A DNA stretch of 64,000 nt from an uncultured Phocaeicola sp. (GTDB taxonomy: Bacteria > Bacteroidota > Bacteroidia > Bacteroidales > Bacteroidaceae), in assembly GCA_944319745.1 (NCBI GenBank), contig CALUET010000023.1, forward strand, positions 124,001-188,000. The letters are read 5' to 3'. Numbering within the stretch: the first letter of the stretch is position 1; each line of letters begins with the position of its first letter. The notes under the pieces are model-generated. The model saw only the letters and a list, made by a program, of their open reading frames with translations, was not told the origin of the DNA and did no database searches. The position numbers and the translations under genes are program-made. Below are positions 11,931 through 21,125 of this stretch, in pieces.

Positions 11931-13712
11931 ATGAAACATATTCGCAATTTCTGCATTATTGCCCATATCGATCATGGAAAGTCTACGTTGGCCGATCGGT
12001 TGTTAGAGTACACACAAACGATAAAGATTACGGAAGGGCAGATGCTTGATGATATGGATTTGGAGCGGGAACGCGGTATTACAATAAAAAGTCATGCCAT
12101 TCAGATGGAGTACACCTACAAGGGTGAGAAATATATTCTAAATCTTATCGACACTCCGGGGCATGTTGATTTCTCTTACGAGGTGTCTCGTTCCATTGCG
12201 GCCTGCGAGGGCGCTTTATTAGTTGTCGATGCTTCGCAGGGAGTGCAGGCACAAACCATCTCAAACCTGTACATGGCTTTGGAACATGATTTGGAAATTA
12301 TTCCTGTAATGAACAAATGCGATATGGCAAGCGCCATGCCCGAGGAGGTGGAAGATGAAATTGTTGATTTGTTAGGCTGTAAGCGGGAAGATATTATTCG
12401 GGCATCGGGAAAGACGGGAATGGGCGTTGAGGAAATACTTCAGGCGGTTATCGAACGGATACCTTGCCCGGAAGGTGATGAAAACGCCCCGTTGCAGGCA
12501 CTGATTTTCGACTCCGTTTTTAACTCTTTCCGCGGAATCATCGCTTACTTTAAGGTGGAAAACGGTATTATCCGTACCGGCGATAAAGTAAAATTCTTCA
12601 ATACGGGAAAAGAATATGTGGCGGATGAAGTAGGAGTGCTGAAGATGAATATGATACCTCGCAAGGAACTTCGTACCGGGGATGTGGGATATATCATTTC
12701 GGGCATCAAGACATCTACCGAAGTAAAAGTAGGCGATACCATTACACATATAGCGCGTCCGTGCGAGAAGGCCATCGAAGGTTTTGAAGAAGTAAAGCCG
12801 ATGGTTTTTGCAGGCGTGTATCCCATCGAGGCGGAGGACTACGAAAACTTGCGTGCTTCTCTTGAAAAATTACAATTGAATGACGCTTCTCTGACTTTCC
12901 AGCCGGAATCTTCTTTGGCTTTGGGCTTCGGCTTTCGTTGCGGATTTCTCGGCCTTTTGCACATGGAAATCGTTCAGGAGCGTCTGGACCGCGAGTTTGA
13001 TATGAATGTGATTACCACCGTTCCGAATGTTTCTTACATGGTTTATGACAAACAGGGCGGAGTGCAGGAAGTACATAACCCGGGAGGTATGCCGGAACCT
13101 ACGCTTATTGATCACATAGAAGAACCGTATATTGATGCATCCATCATCACGACTACCGATTATATCGGCCCGATTATGACACTTTGCCTCGGAAAACGCG
13201 GTGAACTTGTGCGTCAGGATTATATTTCGGGCAATCGGGTTGAGTTACATTACAAGATGCCTTTGGGAGAAATCGTCATCGATTTTTATGATAAACTGAA
13301 AAGTATATCGAAAGGATACGCTTCTTTCGATTATCATCAGGCAGGCTTCCGCCCGTCGAAACTTGTGAAACTGGATATTTTATTGAATGGAGAGTCGGTA
13401 GACGCCTTGTCTACTTTGACACACATTGACAATGCGTATGATCTGGGGCGCCGTATGTGCGAGAAATTGAAGGAATTGATTCCTCGTCAACAATTCGAAA
13501 TTGCAATACAGGCTGCCATCGGAGCAAAGATTATAGCGCGGGAAACCATTAAAGCCGTGCGGAAAGATGTGACGGCAAAATGCTATGGAGGTGACGTAAG
13601 CCGCAAGCGGAAGTTGCTGGAGAAGCAGAAGCGCGGAAAGAAACGTATGAAACAAATCGGTACGGTGGAGGTTCCTCAGAAAGCATTCCTCGCCGTCTTG
13701 AAGTTGGATTAA
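11931..13712 (+). CDS. lepA: Elongation factor 4 (LepA), ribosomal back-translocase GTPase
   Basis: LepA is a translational GTPase that acts on stalled or misassembled ribosomes. The protein has 593 residues, the usual length. G1 AHIDHGKST is at residues 11-19, followed by [12 protein letters not shown] and the EF-G-like domains. The LepA-specific C-terminal domain carries [20 protein letters not shown] residues ([20 protein letters not shown]). I start at MKHIRNFC because a perfect promoter lies immediately upstream; the in-frame TTG at 11904 falls inside the -7 box. A 20-bp-stem terminator follows. Confidence 0.98.
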   Translation: MKHIRNFCIIAHIDHGKSTLADRLLEYTQTIKITEGQMLDDMDLERERGITIKSHAIQMEYTYKGEKYILNLIDTPGHVDFSYEVSRSIAACEGALLVVDASQGVQAQTISNLYMALEHDLEIIPVMNKCDMASAMPEEVEDEIVDLLGCKREDIIRASGKTGMGVEEILQAVIERIPCPEGDENAPLQALIFDSVFNSFRGIIAYFKVENGIIRTGDKVKFFNTGKEYVADEVGVLKMNMIPRKELRTGDVGYIISGIKTSTEVKVGDTITHIARPCEKAIEGFEEVKPMVFAGVYPIEAEDYENLRASLEKLQLNDASLTFQPESSLALGFGFRCGFLGLLHMEIVQERLDREFDMNVITTVPNVSYMVYDKQGGVQEVHNPGGMPEPTLIDHIEEPYIDASIITTTDYIGPIMTLCLGKRGELVRQDYISGNRVELHYKMPLGEIVIDFYDKLKSISKGYASFDYHQAGFRPSKLVKLDILLNGESVDALSTLTHIDNAYDLGRRMCEKLKELIPRQQFEIAIQAAIGAKIIARETIKAVRKDVTAKCYGGDVSRKRKLLEKQKRGKKRMKQIGTVEVPQKAFLAVLKLD

Positions 13713-13728
13713 TGCCGTCTTTATGATA

Positions 13729-13778
13729 AAACAAAACCTTCCTTTCAGAAAAAGAAGCCTGAAAGGAAGGTTTTGTTT
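13729..13778. terminator. Bidirectional terminator between lepA and the DUF3863-like gene
   Basis: This is a perfect 20-bp inverted repeat (arms 13729-13748 and 13759-13778) with a 10-base loop and A/T-rich outer ends. It sits between convergent stop codons. Confidence 0.92.
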
Positions 13779-13791
13779 TGAGGCGTTTAAT

Positions 13792-15195
13792 TTATTTCTT
13801 CTCGAACAATTCGGGATAATATTTGGCTATCAAGGCCCGGTCTTCGGCACTCATCTCTTCGAGCAAGCGGGGCTTGTCCTGCGGGCGCAGCCCTTTTTGA
13901 TTTATCACATTGATGAGGCTCCAGTCTTTTATCGGGTTTTCCGGGGTAGGATCGGCCGGCTCTTGTGCCGGTAAGTCGTATCGTGTAAAGTCGATGACCT
14001 TGGCAGGCGTGTTTTTATGCCAGTCCCTTAAAAGAGCGAGACGGAATTCTTTGTTCATAAACCACTTTATCTCAAGGTTATTATAAGAGTCTCCCAAACC
14101 CGATCCGCGTTCTTCAAAACGGTAGTTCCAGTCGTTGGTGGGATGAGCCTTTCGCCAGATTTCTCCGAATTCCCCGAAGGAAACAAAATGTGTGTCCGGC
14201 CATCTTTCCTTGATTCCTGCCACCCACATAGACATGGCATCGCAGATCAAGTCTTTCCCCATTTCGTAAACCAATTGAGCTTCCCATATATTTGTGATCC
14301 ATCCAAAGCCGTTCAATTCCATACCTTTGTCGAAGTGTATGGCAGTTGTATGCATTGCTTCGCGGTGTCCGAGGTCAAGTCCCCATCCTACATACGTCTC
14401 TATCGGTCCGATTCCCCGTCGGCTGTTGAAACCTTCTATGCCGTGTCCGTTGGAACCGCTTTGACGGGCGCAGATAAAGTCGAGCGTCCATCCGTCCAGA
14501 TTTACGCAGTCTATGAAATCTTTCTTCCCTTGTGCCGGTTTACAAAAGTGTTCCGTTGAAGGATAGAACGGATAAGATGGAGAACCGTCCGCCCCGCCTC
14601 CGTCAATGTTATGCTGGCTCCATATAACGGCATGCGCCACGTGTATGTTCTCTTTTTCCGAGAGATATTTCAGATTGTCGGCAGAAAGGAATCCTCCAAT
14701 GATGGACTGTGGGCGATAACCGTTGCCAACCATGTCGGAAATTAGCTGAATGGCTTCAGACATTTCGCGGTTTACTCGTTCACGCGGCAGGTACATGGCG
14801 GGGAAATATCCCGGGAAATAGGAGACTTCGTCTCCGTATTTCTCATGACACTTCACGGCATATTCCCTGATTTGTCGGTAGTTTTCCCGCTCATCCTCGA
14901 GTGCATTGAGTGTGAATCCCCACGTCAGTCTCCCGTTCGGATTGTTCTTTGCGAATGCTTCCCGCAGAGCTTTTACTCCTTCCAACTTGTGCCATCCGGC
15001 TTCATCCCGCGGGTGAAGTTTGACATCCCTCGACACTTCCCAAGGAGTCGTGCGAATCATGATGCAGAGTGTGACGAAACGGTTGCCGTTCAATGGAATC
15101 GGTTCTTGTGAAAGTGTTTGGGCATTTGCCGTGTTTATGCTTGTAAATAGGGCGACAAGCAGCAGTAACAAAGATTTTGCATGCAGATGTTTCAT
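13792..15195 (-). CDS. Secreted DUF3863/DUF3864-like protein
   Basis: This is a 467-residue exported protein. The signal peptide MKHLHAKSLLLLLVALF ends near NANAQ. The body resembles the Bacteroidetes family Pfam lists as DUF3863 with a short DUF3864 C-terminal part; I recall this from the NRFVTLCIMIRTTPWEVSRD opening, and a profile search is needed to settle it. Features such as YFPGYFPAMYLPRE, GGFLSADNLKYLSE and WSQHNIDGGGADGSP suggest a barrel-type catalytic fold like those of carbohydrate-active enzymes, which is an inference. The fabD terminator separates it from fabD by only 12 bases, and I see no clear promoter of its own. Confidence 0.8.
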   Translation of the reverse strand: MKHLHAKSLLLLLVALFTSINTANAQTLSQEPIPLNGNRFVTLCIMIRTTPWEVSRDVKLHPRDEAGWHKLEGVKALREAFAKNNPNGRLTWGFTLNALEDERENYRQIREYAVKCHEKYGDEVSYFPGYFPAMYLPRERVNREMSEAIQLISDMVGNGYRPQSIIGGFLSADNLKYLSEKENIHVAHAVIWSQHNIDGGGADGSPSYPFYPSTEHFCKPAQGKKDFIDCVNLDGWTLDFICARQSGSNGHGIEGFNSRRGIGPIETYVGWGLDLGHREAMHTTAIHFDKGMELNGFGWITNIWEAQLVYEMGKDLICDAMSMWVAGIKERWPDTHFVSFGEFGEIWRKAHPTNDWNYRFEERGSGLGDSYNNLEIKWFMNKEFRLALLRDWHKNTPAKVIDFTRYDLPAQEPADPTPENPIKDWSLINVINQKGLRPQDKPRLLEEMSAEDRALIAKYYPELFEKK

Positions 15196-15207
15196 GGTAT
15201 TTAATTT

Positions 15208-15237
15208 AAAAATCCCTCCTGAAAGAGGAGGGATTTT
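15208..15237 (-). terminator. Intrinsic terminator of fabD
   Basis: A 12-bp stem, AAAATCCCTCCT paired with AGGAGGGATTTT, has a 5-6 base loop and then TTAAATT on the minus strand. It begins 1 base after the fabD stop codon. Confidence 0.88.
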
Positions 15238-15238
15238 G

Positions 15239-16126
15239 TTATTCGATTCCGTGTGCGTTTACTTCTTTATCGATTTTCTTTATCAAACCTTGCAGCACGT
15301 TTCCCGGTCCGCATTCTGTAAATTCATCAGCTCCGTCGGCAATCATGTTCCGAACCGTTTGCGTCCATCGTACAGAAGCTGTAAGTTGTGCTATCAGGTT
15401 TTGCTTGATTTCGTTCGGATCGGTGTGGGGCTTTGCGTCCACATTCTGGTAAATCGGACATTTGGGCGTGTGGAATTCCGTAGCGTTGATTGCGGCTTCC
15501 AGTTCGATCTTGGCCGGATTCATCAGCGGAGAATGGAATGCGCCTCCCACTTTCAGGGGAAGAGCTCGTTTGGCTCCGGCAGCTTTCATCAGTTCGCATG
15601 CCTTGTTGATGCCTTCTATTGAGCCGGAGATGACAACTTGTCCGGGGCAGTTATAGTTGGCCGCCACGCAGACTTCGCCATCTTTTGCCACTGTTGCACA
15701 GATTTCTTCCACTTTTTCATCGGGAAGGGCGATGATGGCAGCCATTGTCGAAGGCTGTATCTCGCAAGCTTTCTGCATGGCCATTGCGCGGGCATACACC
15801 AGCTTCAGTCCGTCTTCAAACGATAAAGCTTCTGCTGCGACGAGGGCGGAGAATTCTCCAAGGGAATGTCCTGCCGTCATGTCAGGCTTAAACTTGTCGC
15901 CCATACACAATGCAGAGATGACAGAGTGTAGAAAAACTGCCGGCTGAGTCACTTTGGTTTGGCGCAAATCTTCGTCTGTTCCTTCGAACATGATGTCGGT
16001 AATGCGGTAACCCAAGATATTGTTTGCTTTCTCAAATAGTTCTTTTGCTAACGGAGAGTTGTCGTACAAGTCTTTGCCCATGCCTACGAACTGGGCGCCT
16101 TGTCCGGGAAATACAAATGCTTTCAT
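15239..16126 (-). CDS. fabD: Malonyl-CoA:ACP transacylase
   Basis: FabD moves malonyl groups from CoA to acyl carrier protein for type II fatty-acid synthesis. The protein has 295 residues. The nucleophile motif GHSLGE is at residues 87-92 with Ser89 or its neighbour as nucleophile. The oxyanion segment is FPGQGAQFVGMG near the N-terminus, and the catalytic His is in GGAFHSPL (His198). A -7 box lies 31 bases upstream. It is transcribed alone on the minus strand and ends in a strong terminator, so it is not in a fab gene cluster here. Confidence 0.97.
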   Translation of the reverse strand: MKAFVFPGQGAQFVGMGKDLYDNSPLAKELFEKANNILGYRITDIMFEGTDEDLRQTKVTQPAVFLHSVISALCMGDKFKPDMTAGHSLGEFSALVAAEALSFEDGLKLVYARAMAMQKACEIQPSTMAAIIALPDEKVEEICATVAKDGEVCVAANYNCPGQVVISGSIEGINKACELMKAAGAKRALPLKVGGAFHSPLMNPAKIELEAAINATEFHTPKCPIYQNVDAKPHTDPNEIKQNLIAQLTASVRWTQTVRNMIADGADEFTECGPGNVLQGLIKKIDKEVNAHGIE

Positions 16127-16157
16127 ATACTGTTTCTTTTTTATTTAAGTTATGTTG

Positions 16158-16165
16158 CAAAGGTA
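16158..16165 (-). promoter_or_regulatory. -7 box (TACCTTTG) for fabD
   Basis: TACCTTTG on the minus strand fits TAnnTTTG and lies 31 bases before the fabD ATG, in the short thiD-fabD gap. No clear -33 box. Confidence 0.5.
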
Positions 16166-16182
16166 ATGATTCTTTTCATTAA

Positions 16183-17022
16183 TCACTCATTTTCGGTGAA
16201 AATGTGCATTTTTACGGGTGAATGGAAGTGGTTAAGGGGGCCGTGTCCTTTGCCGATGCAGACATCCTTCCCGCTGTCAATGCACTGATAAACGTATGCT
16301 TTGGCCTTTTCCACGGCTTTTTCCAGTGTCTCTCCGAGCGATAAAAAGGAGGCGATGGCCGAAGAAAGGGTACATCCTGTCCCGTGCGTGTTGTTGCTTT
16401 CTATGTGAGGCGCTTTAAAAATGTGCGGTTCCTGTTCGCCTTTTATCTGCAGGAGGTCGTACATTATGTTGCTTTTCAGGTGTCCTCCCTTGATGAGCAC
16501 GGCTTCGCTTCCGTATTTCAATAGTTCGTTTGCTGCCGTTTGCATGCTTTCCACGGAGCAGATTTGTACGCCTGTCAATGTTTCGGCCTCGTACAAGTTG
16601 GGAGTGATTAAGGTCAGCATCGGCATAATTTCACGGGTGATGGCTTCGATGGCGGAGTCTTCTATCAGCTTGCATCCGCTTGTGGAAATCATAACCGGAT
16701 CGAAAACGATGAATTTCGGTGAGAACTTTTTGAGAGAACTTGCGATAATCCTGGCGGTTTCTGCACTGTGTATCATCCCGATCTTTACGGCTTTTGGAGA
16801 AATGTCGCCCATGACTGCATCGATTTGTCCCGTTATATAGTCGGAAGGAACGGGATGAATGGCAGAAATGCCGCAGGTGTTTTGTACGGTTATTGCCGTG
16901 ATTGCACTTGCTGCATAGCATCCCAATGCGGAGATTGTTTTTATGTCGGCCTGGATTCCCGCTCCTCCGCTACAGTCAGAGCCGGCAACAGTCAGTACGC
17001 TGGCGTAAGTCTTTTTCATCAT
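16183..17022 (-). CDS. thiD: Hydroxymethylpyrimidine/phosphomethylpyrimidine kinase
   Basis: ThiD phosphorylates HMP and HMP-P in thiamine synthesis or salvage. It is a 279-residue ribokinase-fold protein. The N-terminal VAGSDCSGGAGIQADIKT motif binds substrate, and the C-terminal NTHGTGCTLSSAIAS motif carries the anion hole and catalytic residue. A double Met (MM) gives two possible starts three bases apart. It follows prmA with a gap of 4 bases, so the two are probably co-transcribed. No TPP riboswitch is visible upstream of the pair. Confidence 0.97.
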   Translation of the reverse strand: MMKKTYASVLTVAGSDCSGGAGIQADIKTISALGCYAASAITAITVQNTCGISAIHPVPSDYITGQIDAVMGDISPKAVKIGMIHSAETARIIASSLKKFSPKFIVFDPVMISTSGCKLIEDSAIEAITREIMPMLTLITPNLYEAETLTGVQICSVESMQTAANELLKYGSEAVLIKGGHLKSNIMYDLLQIKGEQEPHIFKAPHIESNNTHGTGCTLSSAIASFLSLGETLEKAVEKAKAYVYQCIDSGKDVCIGKGHGPLNHFHSPVKMHIFTENE

Positions 17023-17026
17023 TGGT

Positions 17027-17872
17027 CTATTCCTTAATCAGTTTTACTGCCGCCCAATTGTTTTTCTCGCGGTGATGGATGAGGCGCAGGCCGAGCTCTT
17101 CTGCGCGTTTTTGAATGGCCGGAATGTCTTGAACATAGAACCCGCTCATGAAAATGACGGAACCGTTGTGCATACAACTTGCGTATGCGGGCATATCGTT
17201 CAGCAGAATGTTTCTGTTGATGTTTGCGATGATGATGTCGAACGGTGCACGGCCTTCCAGTAATGACGCGTCTCCTAATTCTGTCGTAATGTTATGGATG
17301 TTATTTAACGCGATGTTGCTTCGCGAATTGTTTATGCACCATTCGTCTATGTCGATGGCGGTTACCGGATCGGCGCCGCGCATGCTGGCCAGAATAGCCA
17401 GAATTGATGTGCCGCACCCCATGTCAAGAACCGATTTGTTCTTCAGCTCGGTATCCAGCAATTCTCCCAGCATTAGGCAGGTCGTTTCGTGATGTCCGGT
17501 TCCGAAAGCCATCTGCGGATTGATGATAATATCGTATGTTGCTTTCGGATAATCCTTATGGAATGTGCTGTGGATTACGCAACGTCCCTCAATGATAATC
17601 GGCTTGAAAAAGTTTTTCTCCCATTCTTCGTTCCAATCTTTGTCTTCCGGTTCGGTAATGGTGTAGGAGATTTTTGTATCGGGTATGGGAAATTCGTTTA
17701 GAATCTGCTTTAAAGAATCTTCATTGAACAAGGCTTGTTGGATATATGCTTGCATTCCTCCTTCGCACTCCACGAAACTTTCAAAACCAATGTCGGCAAT
17801 GAGTGCCGATAATACATCGGTGATAATTTCAGAACATGGTTGTGCAGTAAACGTGACTTCGAAGTATTTCAT
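17027..17872 (-). CDS. prmA: Ribosomal protein L11 methyltransferase
   Basis: PrmA trimethylates ribosomal protein L11 using S-adenosylmethionine. The protein is 281 residues. The SAM-binding motif is VLDMGCGTSILAI with the acidic TAIDID strand following, and the active-site region contains NINRNIL. The upstream in-frame codon at 17881 is TTG, so I start at the ATG of MKYFEVTF (17872). A -7 box lies 25 bases upstream. The gene is divergent from the gene at 18006, and direct repeats lie between them. Confidence 0.96.
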   Translation of the reverse strand: MKYFEVTFTAQPCSEIITDVLSALIADIGFESFVECEGGMQAYIQQALFNEDSLKQILNEFPIPDTKISYTITEPEDKDWNEEWEKNFFKPIIIEGRCVIHSTFHKDYPKATYDIIINPQMAFGTGHHETTCLMLGELLDTELKNKSVLDMGCGTSILAILASMRGADPVTAIDIDEWCINNSRSNIALNNIHNITTELGDASLLEGRAPFDIIIANINRNILLNDMPAYASCMHNGSVIFMSGFYVQDIPAIQKRAEELGLRLIHHREKNNWAAVKLIKE

Positions 17873-17897
17873 ATATATCAATGTGTTGTTTCAAATG

Positions 17898-17905
17898 CAA
17901 AAGTA
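17898..17905 (-). promoter_or_regulatory. -7 box (TACTTTTG) for prmA-thiD
   Basis: TACTTTTG on the minus strand fits TAnnTTTG. It lies 25 bases before the prmA ATG. Its expected -33 region falls within the ATAGGGAAAATC repeats. Confidence 0.5.
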
Positions 17906-17907
17906 GG

Positions 17908-17945
17908 TAAAATAGGGAAAATCCTATTGTAAAATAGGGAAAATC
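17908..17945. repeat. Two 16-bp direct repeats (TAAAATAGGGAAAATC), candidate operators
   Basis: Perfect copies lie at 17908-17923 and 17930-17945, a 22-bp period, or about two helical turns. They sit between the divergent prmA and 18006 promoters. The first copy also forms an inverted repeat with the CCTATT that follows it. The same core, ATAGGGAAAATC, precedes the promoter at 10790. Confidence 0.75.
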
Positions 17946-17948
17946 TGC

Positions 17949-17978
17949 TTGAAGGGGATAAATATCTACGTAAATTTG
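17949..17978 (+). promoter_or_regulatory. Promoter of the secreted low-complexity protein gene
   Basis: TTG at 17949-17951 and TAAATTTG at 17971-17978 are spaced 19 bp. The start codon is 28 bases downstream of the -7 box. Confidence 0.7.
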
Positions 17979-18005
17979 TAACAAGAAAAAAAGAACGATT
18001 GATAA

Positions 18006-19253
18006 ATGACAATTAATTACAAGAGTGCTATGAAAGGGAAAGTTTTAGTTTTATTGCTGATGTCCGGTTTGCCTTTCGCCGTTATGGCACAGAGTAATGA
18101 CGATCTTTACTTCGTGCCGAAGAAAGAAAAAAAGGCAGAGAATGCAACTGTTGTTTCAAAACAGTCGGATTCAAATACGAAATTGACGGAACAAACCTCA
18201 TCGACTCCTGCAATTGTTGTAAAAGATAATTCAGGTCAGACAAGGGATATTGACGAATACAATCGTCGGTACACTTCGAAGAATTATACATTCAAAAACG
18301 AAGGAGATGCTTTAGTAATAGAAGAAAAGCCTTACGAGGAGCGGGGAGAATGGATAGGAGGCTTCGAGGGATCGGAAAGCGATTACGAATATGCTATGCG
18401 AATCGTGCGCTTCCGTAATCCGCGTTATGCCATTCCTGTGAGTAGTCCGTTGTATTGGGATGTGATTTACGGGCTGTATCCTTCTTGGAATTGGAACATT
18501 TATGACGATGGTTTATATGCGTATGTTTTCCCAACGTACAGCAATCCTTTGTGGTGGGACTGGCATGCTCGCTGGGGAATTTACGGAGCGGGTTGGAGCT
18601 TTACCTGGGGATGGCGTTCACCTTGGTACTATGGTTGGTATGATCCATTCTGGTATGGTCCTTACTGGGGCGGCTATTGGGGATCGGTATGGCACCATCA
18701 TCCGTATTATTCATACTATGGAGGTCCGGGAAGATGGGCGCGTCCCGGTTATACCGATCGGCGTCCGGGACGTTATCAGACGCGTCCGGCCACTTCATAT
18801 AACCGCAATTATTCCGTTGCACATGGCAGTTCCGGGATAAATCGTTCCTCAGCTGTTAGCCGGAACAGTTCCGTTCGCAGTCGGAGCGCCTCAACCCGTT
18901 CATTGGGACGTGTTGTCAGATCGTCCGACAGAACGAATGGAGTAGAACGCGTTACGCGGTCTGTTCGTCCGGGAAGCGCTACCATACGGAATAGTTCAAC
19001 CTCTCGTTCTACGGTAAGGCCGAATGCAAGTTACATGCGTCCCGGCACGACTTCTACTACACGTACTCGTTCTTCTTATAACAGGCCGAGCAGTACCCGT
19101 AGTACTTATCAGCGCAATTCATCATCTACCCGCAGTACGTTTAATCGTAGTACAACGAACAGTCAGGTAGGCCGTAGCAGCGGAACGACTACAACTCGTA
19201 GTTCGGGAGGCGGAGTTTCGCGCTCGACCGGTGGATCTCGTAGCAGGAGATAA
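18006..19253 (+). CDS. Secreted low-complexity protein, aromatic/Gly middle and Ser/Arg/Thr tail
   Basis: This is a 415-residue exported protein of unknown function. A signal peptide, KGKVLVLLLMSGLPFAVMAQ, follows a nine-residue lead; an alternative start at 18030 would remove the lead. Residues of about 30-130 are polar. Residues of about 150-260 are very rich in Trp, Tyr, Gly, Pro and His (many WY and WG pairs). The last 155 residues are almost all Ser, Arg, Thr, Asn and Gly. The tail is strongly basic, and its NRSS and STR-like short repeats are degenerate rather than exact. The start of the next gene is 33 bases downstream, so the two probably form an operon. The protein may bind an acidic or glycan surface; that is speculation. 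Confidence 0.82.
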   Translation: MTINYKSAMKGKVLVLLLMSGLPFAVMAQSNDDLYFVPKKEKKAENATVVSKQSDSNTKLTEQTSSTPAIVVKDNSGQTRDIDEYNRRYTSKNYTFKNEGDALVIEEKPYEERGEWIGGFEGSESDYEYAMRIVRFRNPRYAIPVSSPLYWDVIYGLYPSWNWNIYDDGLYAYVFPTYSNPLWWDWHARWGIYGAGWSFTWGWRSPWYYGWYDPFWYGPYWGGYWGSVWHHHPYYSYYGGPGRWARPGYTDRRPGRYQTRPATSYNRNYSVAHGSSGINRSSAVSRNSSVRSRSASTRSLGRVVRSSDRTNGVERVTRSVRPGSATIRNSSTSRSTVRPNASYMRPGTTSTTRTRSSYNRPSSTRSTYQRNSSSTRSTFNRSTTNSQVGRSSGTTTTRSSGGGVSRSTGGSRSRR

Positions 19254-19286
19254 AGATATATGTTGTTATATTAAAACAGGAAACCG

Positions 19287-21029
19287 ATGAAAATAAGATC
19301 AATTATTATGCTTGCATCATGGATGATGATGTTGCCTGTCGGAGCACAGACGCACTATGATGCTGTACGAAATATAGGAAATGAGTTGAATGGTACGGCC
19401 CGTTTCGTTGGAATGGGAGGCGCCATGGGAGCCTTGGGTGCCGATATTTCGGTAATGGGAACGAATCCGGCCGGCATAGGACTGTTTCGTAGTAACGATG
19501 TTTCCTTGTCGTTCGGATTTAACAAAAACATTACTTCCAGTGAATTAAACGGAACAAAGAAAAGTAATGACCGCACGCGTGCCTCGTTCGATCAGATAGG
19601 TTTTGTATATAGCTCGAAGGTGGGAAATCAAACGGCCCTGCGTTATTTGAATTTCGGCTTCAACTATCACAAGGCGGCTAACTTTAATCGACAGTTTTCT
19701 TCGGGAGGAAATCTGGACGGACATTCGTTGACCTGGCAAATGGCCGACATGCTTATGGGTGCAACATACGGTAACGGTAACTATTATTATGGCGCCCAAG
19801 GAGATCTGGATGCCCTTTTCGATGCGGATAATCCCTATGTAAGTCAGAATTATTACGGAACGCCTTTCCTGTCATCTATGGGAGTTCGATACGATTTGGT
19901 GTATAATCCGTACCGGAATCCGAACGCAAGTGAAGATACGGATGGCGGTCCTTTCCTGATTCAGGGCTGGAACGGCATAGATGGCGATTACTTCAGCAGG
20001 GAGCAAGGCGGAATTGATGTTTACGATTTTAACGTGGCTTTCAATATAAAGGACCGCTTTTATGTAGGTGTCACCCTGGGTGTGTACGATATAGATTATA
20101 CGCGTTATTCGTCTTATTCGGAGAACCTTTTTGTAGATTCTCAGGATAACGGTTCGCTTTTGATGCAGGGAGACGGAGGATTTACGCTGGAAAACTGGTT
20201 CAGAACTGAAGGTACCGGATTCGATTTAAAGCTGGGAGCTATTATACGCCCCTTCGAATATTCTCCGTTCCGTATCGGTTTTGCTGTTCATACGCCGATA
20301 TGGTATTCGTTGACCGACAGCTATGTTGCTTCGTTAAGTTCCGATGTTTATTATGCAACGGCCAATATTCCTGACGGAGACGGTGTGAGCGGTACGGAAA
20401 ACTTGTCGGACTATTATTCGGGAGCCGGAAATTATTTTCTCGATCAAAGGCTGACTACTCCCTGGAAGTTCAATTTAAGTTTGGGAACCACCGTGGAAAA
20501 TGTGTTGGCCATTGGGGCGGAATATGAATATGCAAACTATTCTTCTTCGAAGTATCACGACCTTGACGGGTATGAATTATCTGCTGTTAATGATGCTGTG
20601 GACAAGTATTTGGATGCAAGCCACACCTTCCGTGTAGGAATGGAAGCCAAGCTTTCTTCGGCTTTCAGCCTTCGTGCCGGATATAATTACGTGACGTCTC
20701 CCATAAAAGAAAACTCAGTTCGCTATACTCCGGACATAGAATCTGTCAGCAATGCGCAGTACATTTATTATGATGAAACGCGTACGGATCCAGAATATTT
20801 TAATTTGAAGAGCCGTAACACGCTGACCTTTGGCTTGGGATATCGCGGCCGTATGTTTTATGCGGACGTAGCTTATAAGTATGATTTCTATAAAGCCGAC
20901 TTCTATCTCTTCGATGATTATTTATATGAAAACGATGGAGCGGGCGATTATATTGCAGGAAGGAATCCGGCTGCCAAAGTAAATAACGATCGTCATCAGC
21001 TATTGTTTACCATGGGAGTTCGTTTCTGA
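19287..21029 (+). CDS. Outer-membrane beta-barrel of the OmpP1/FadL type
   Basis: This is a 580-residue outer-membrane protein. The signal peptide ends VGAQ. The N-terminal plug-like region has the family pattern NGTARFVGMGGAMGALG and then ADISVMGTNPAGIGLFRS, typical of OMPP1/FadL/TodX transporters (often annotated as hemin receptors in Bacteroides). Alternating beta-strands follow, and the protein ends in FTMGVRF, a beta-signal with a C-terminal aromatic residue. Known relatives take up hydrophobic compounds, but the substrate here is unknown. It lies directly after the low-complexity secreted protein and ends at a strong terminator. Confidence 0.9.
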   Translation: MKIRSIIMLASWMMMLPVGAQTHYDAVRNIGNELNGTARFVGMGGAMGALGADISVMGTNPAGIGLFRSNDVSLSFGFNKNITSSELNGTKKSNDRTRASFDQIGFVYSSKVGNQTALRYLNFGFNYHKAANFNRQFSSGGNLDGHSLTWQMADMLMGATYGNGNYYYGAQGDLDALFDADNPYVSQNYYGTPFLSSMGVRYDLVYNPYRNPNASEDTDGGPFLIQGWNGIDGDYFSREQGGIDVYDFNVAFNIKDRFYVGVTLGVYDIDYTRYSSYSENLFVDSQDNGSLLMQGDGGFTLENWFRTEGTGFDLKLGAIIRPFEYSPFRIGFAVHTPIWYSLTDSYVASLSSDVYYATANIPDGDGVSGTENLSDYYSGAGNYFLDQRLTTPWKFNLSLGTTVENVLAIGAEYEYANYSSSKYHDLDGYELSAVNDAVDKYLDASHTFRVGMEAKLSSAFSLRAGYNYVTSPIKENSVRYTPDIESVSNAQYIYYDETRTDPEYFNLKSRNTLTFGLGYRGRMFYADVAYKYDFYKADFYLFDDYLYENDGAGDYIAGRNPAAKVNNDRHQLLFTMGVRF

Positions 21030-21060
21030 TAATAATTCATTGTGATTGTCTATAAAAAAG

Positions 21061-21100
21061 AAAGAGACGTGTGATGCAAAACATCAAGGCGTCTCTTTTT
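21061..21100. terminator. Terminator between the FadL-like gene and the Gfo/Idh/MocA gene
   Basis: AAAGAGACG pairs with CGTCTCTTT; an inner GATG/CATC pair and a T-rich tail follow. It lies between convergent stop codons at 21029 and 21126. Confidence 0.85.
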
Positions 21101-21125
21101 ATTTTTCGGGATGTTTTATCAGATT

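Noticed and set aside
16166..17881. TPP riboswitch for thiD
   Set aside because: No THI-box-like sequence is visible upstream of thiD or prmA; thiD appears to be transcribed through prmA.
18840..19250. Possible CRISPR-like or satellite repeat in the Ser/Arg-rich coding region
   Set aside because: The nucleotide repeats are short and degenerate, no fixed spacer length exists, and the frame is open and codes for a low-complexity tail.
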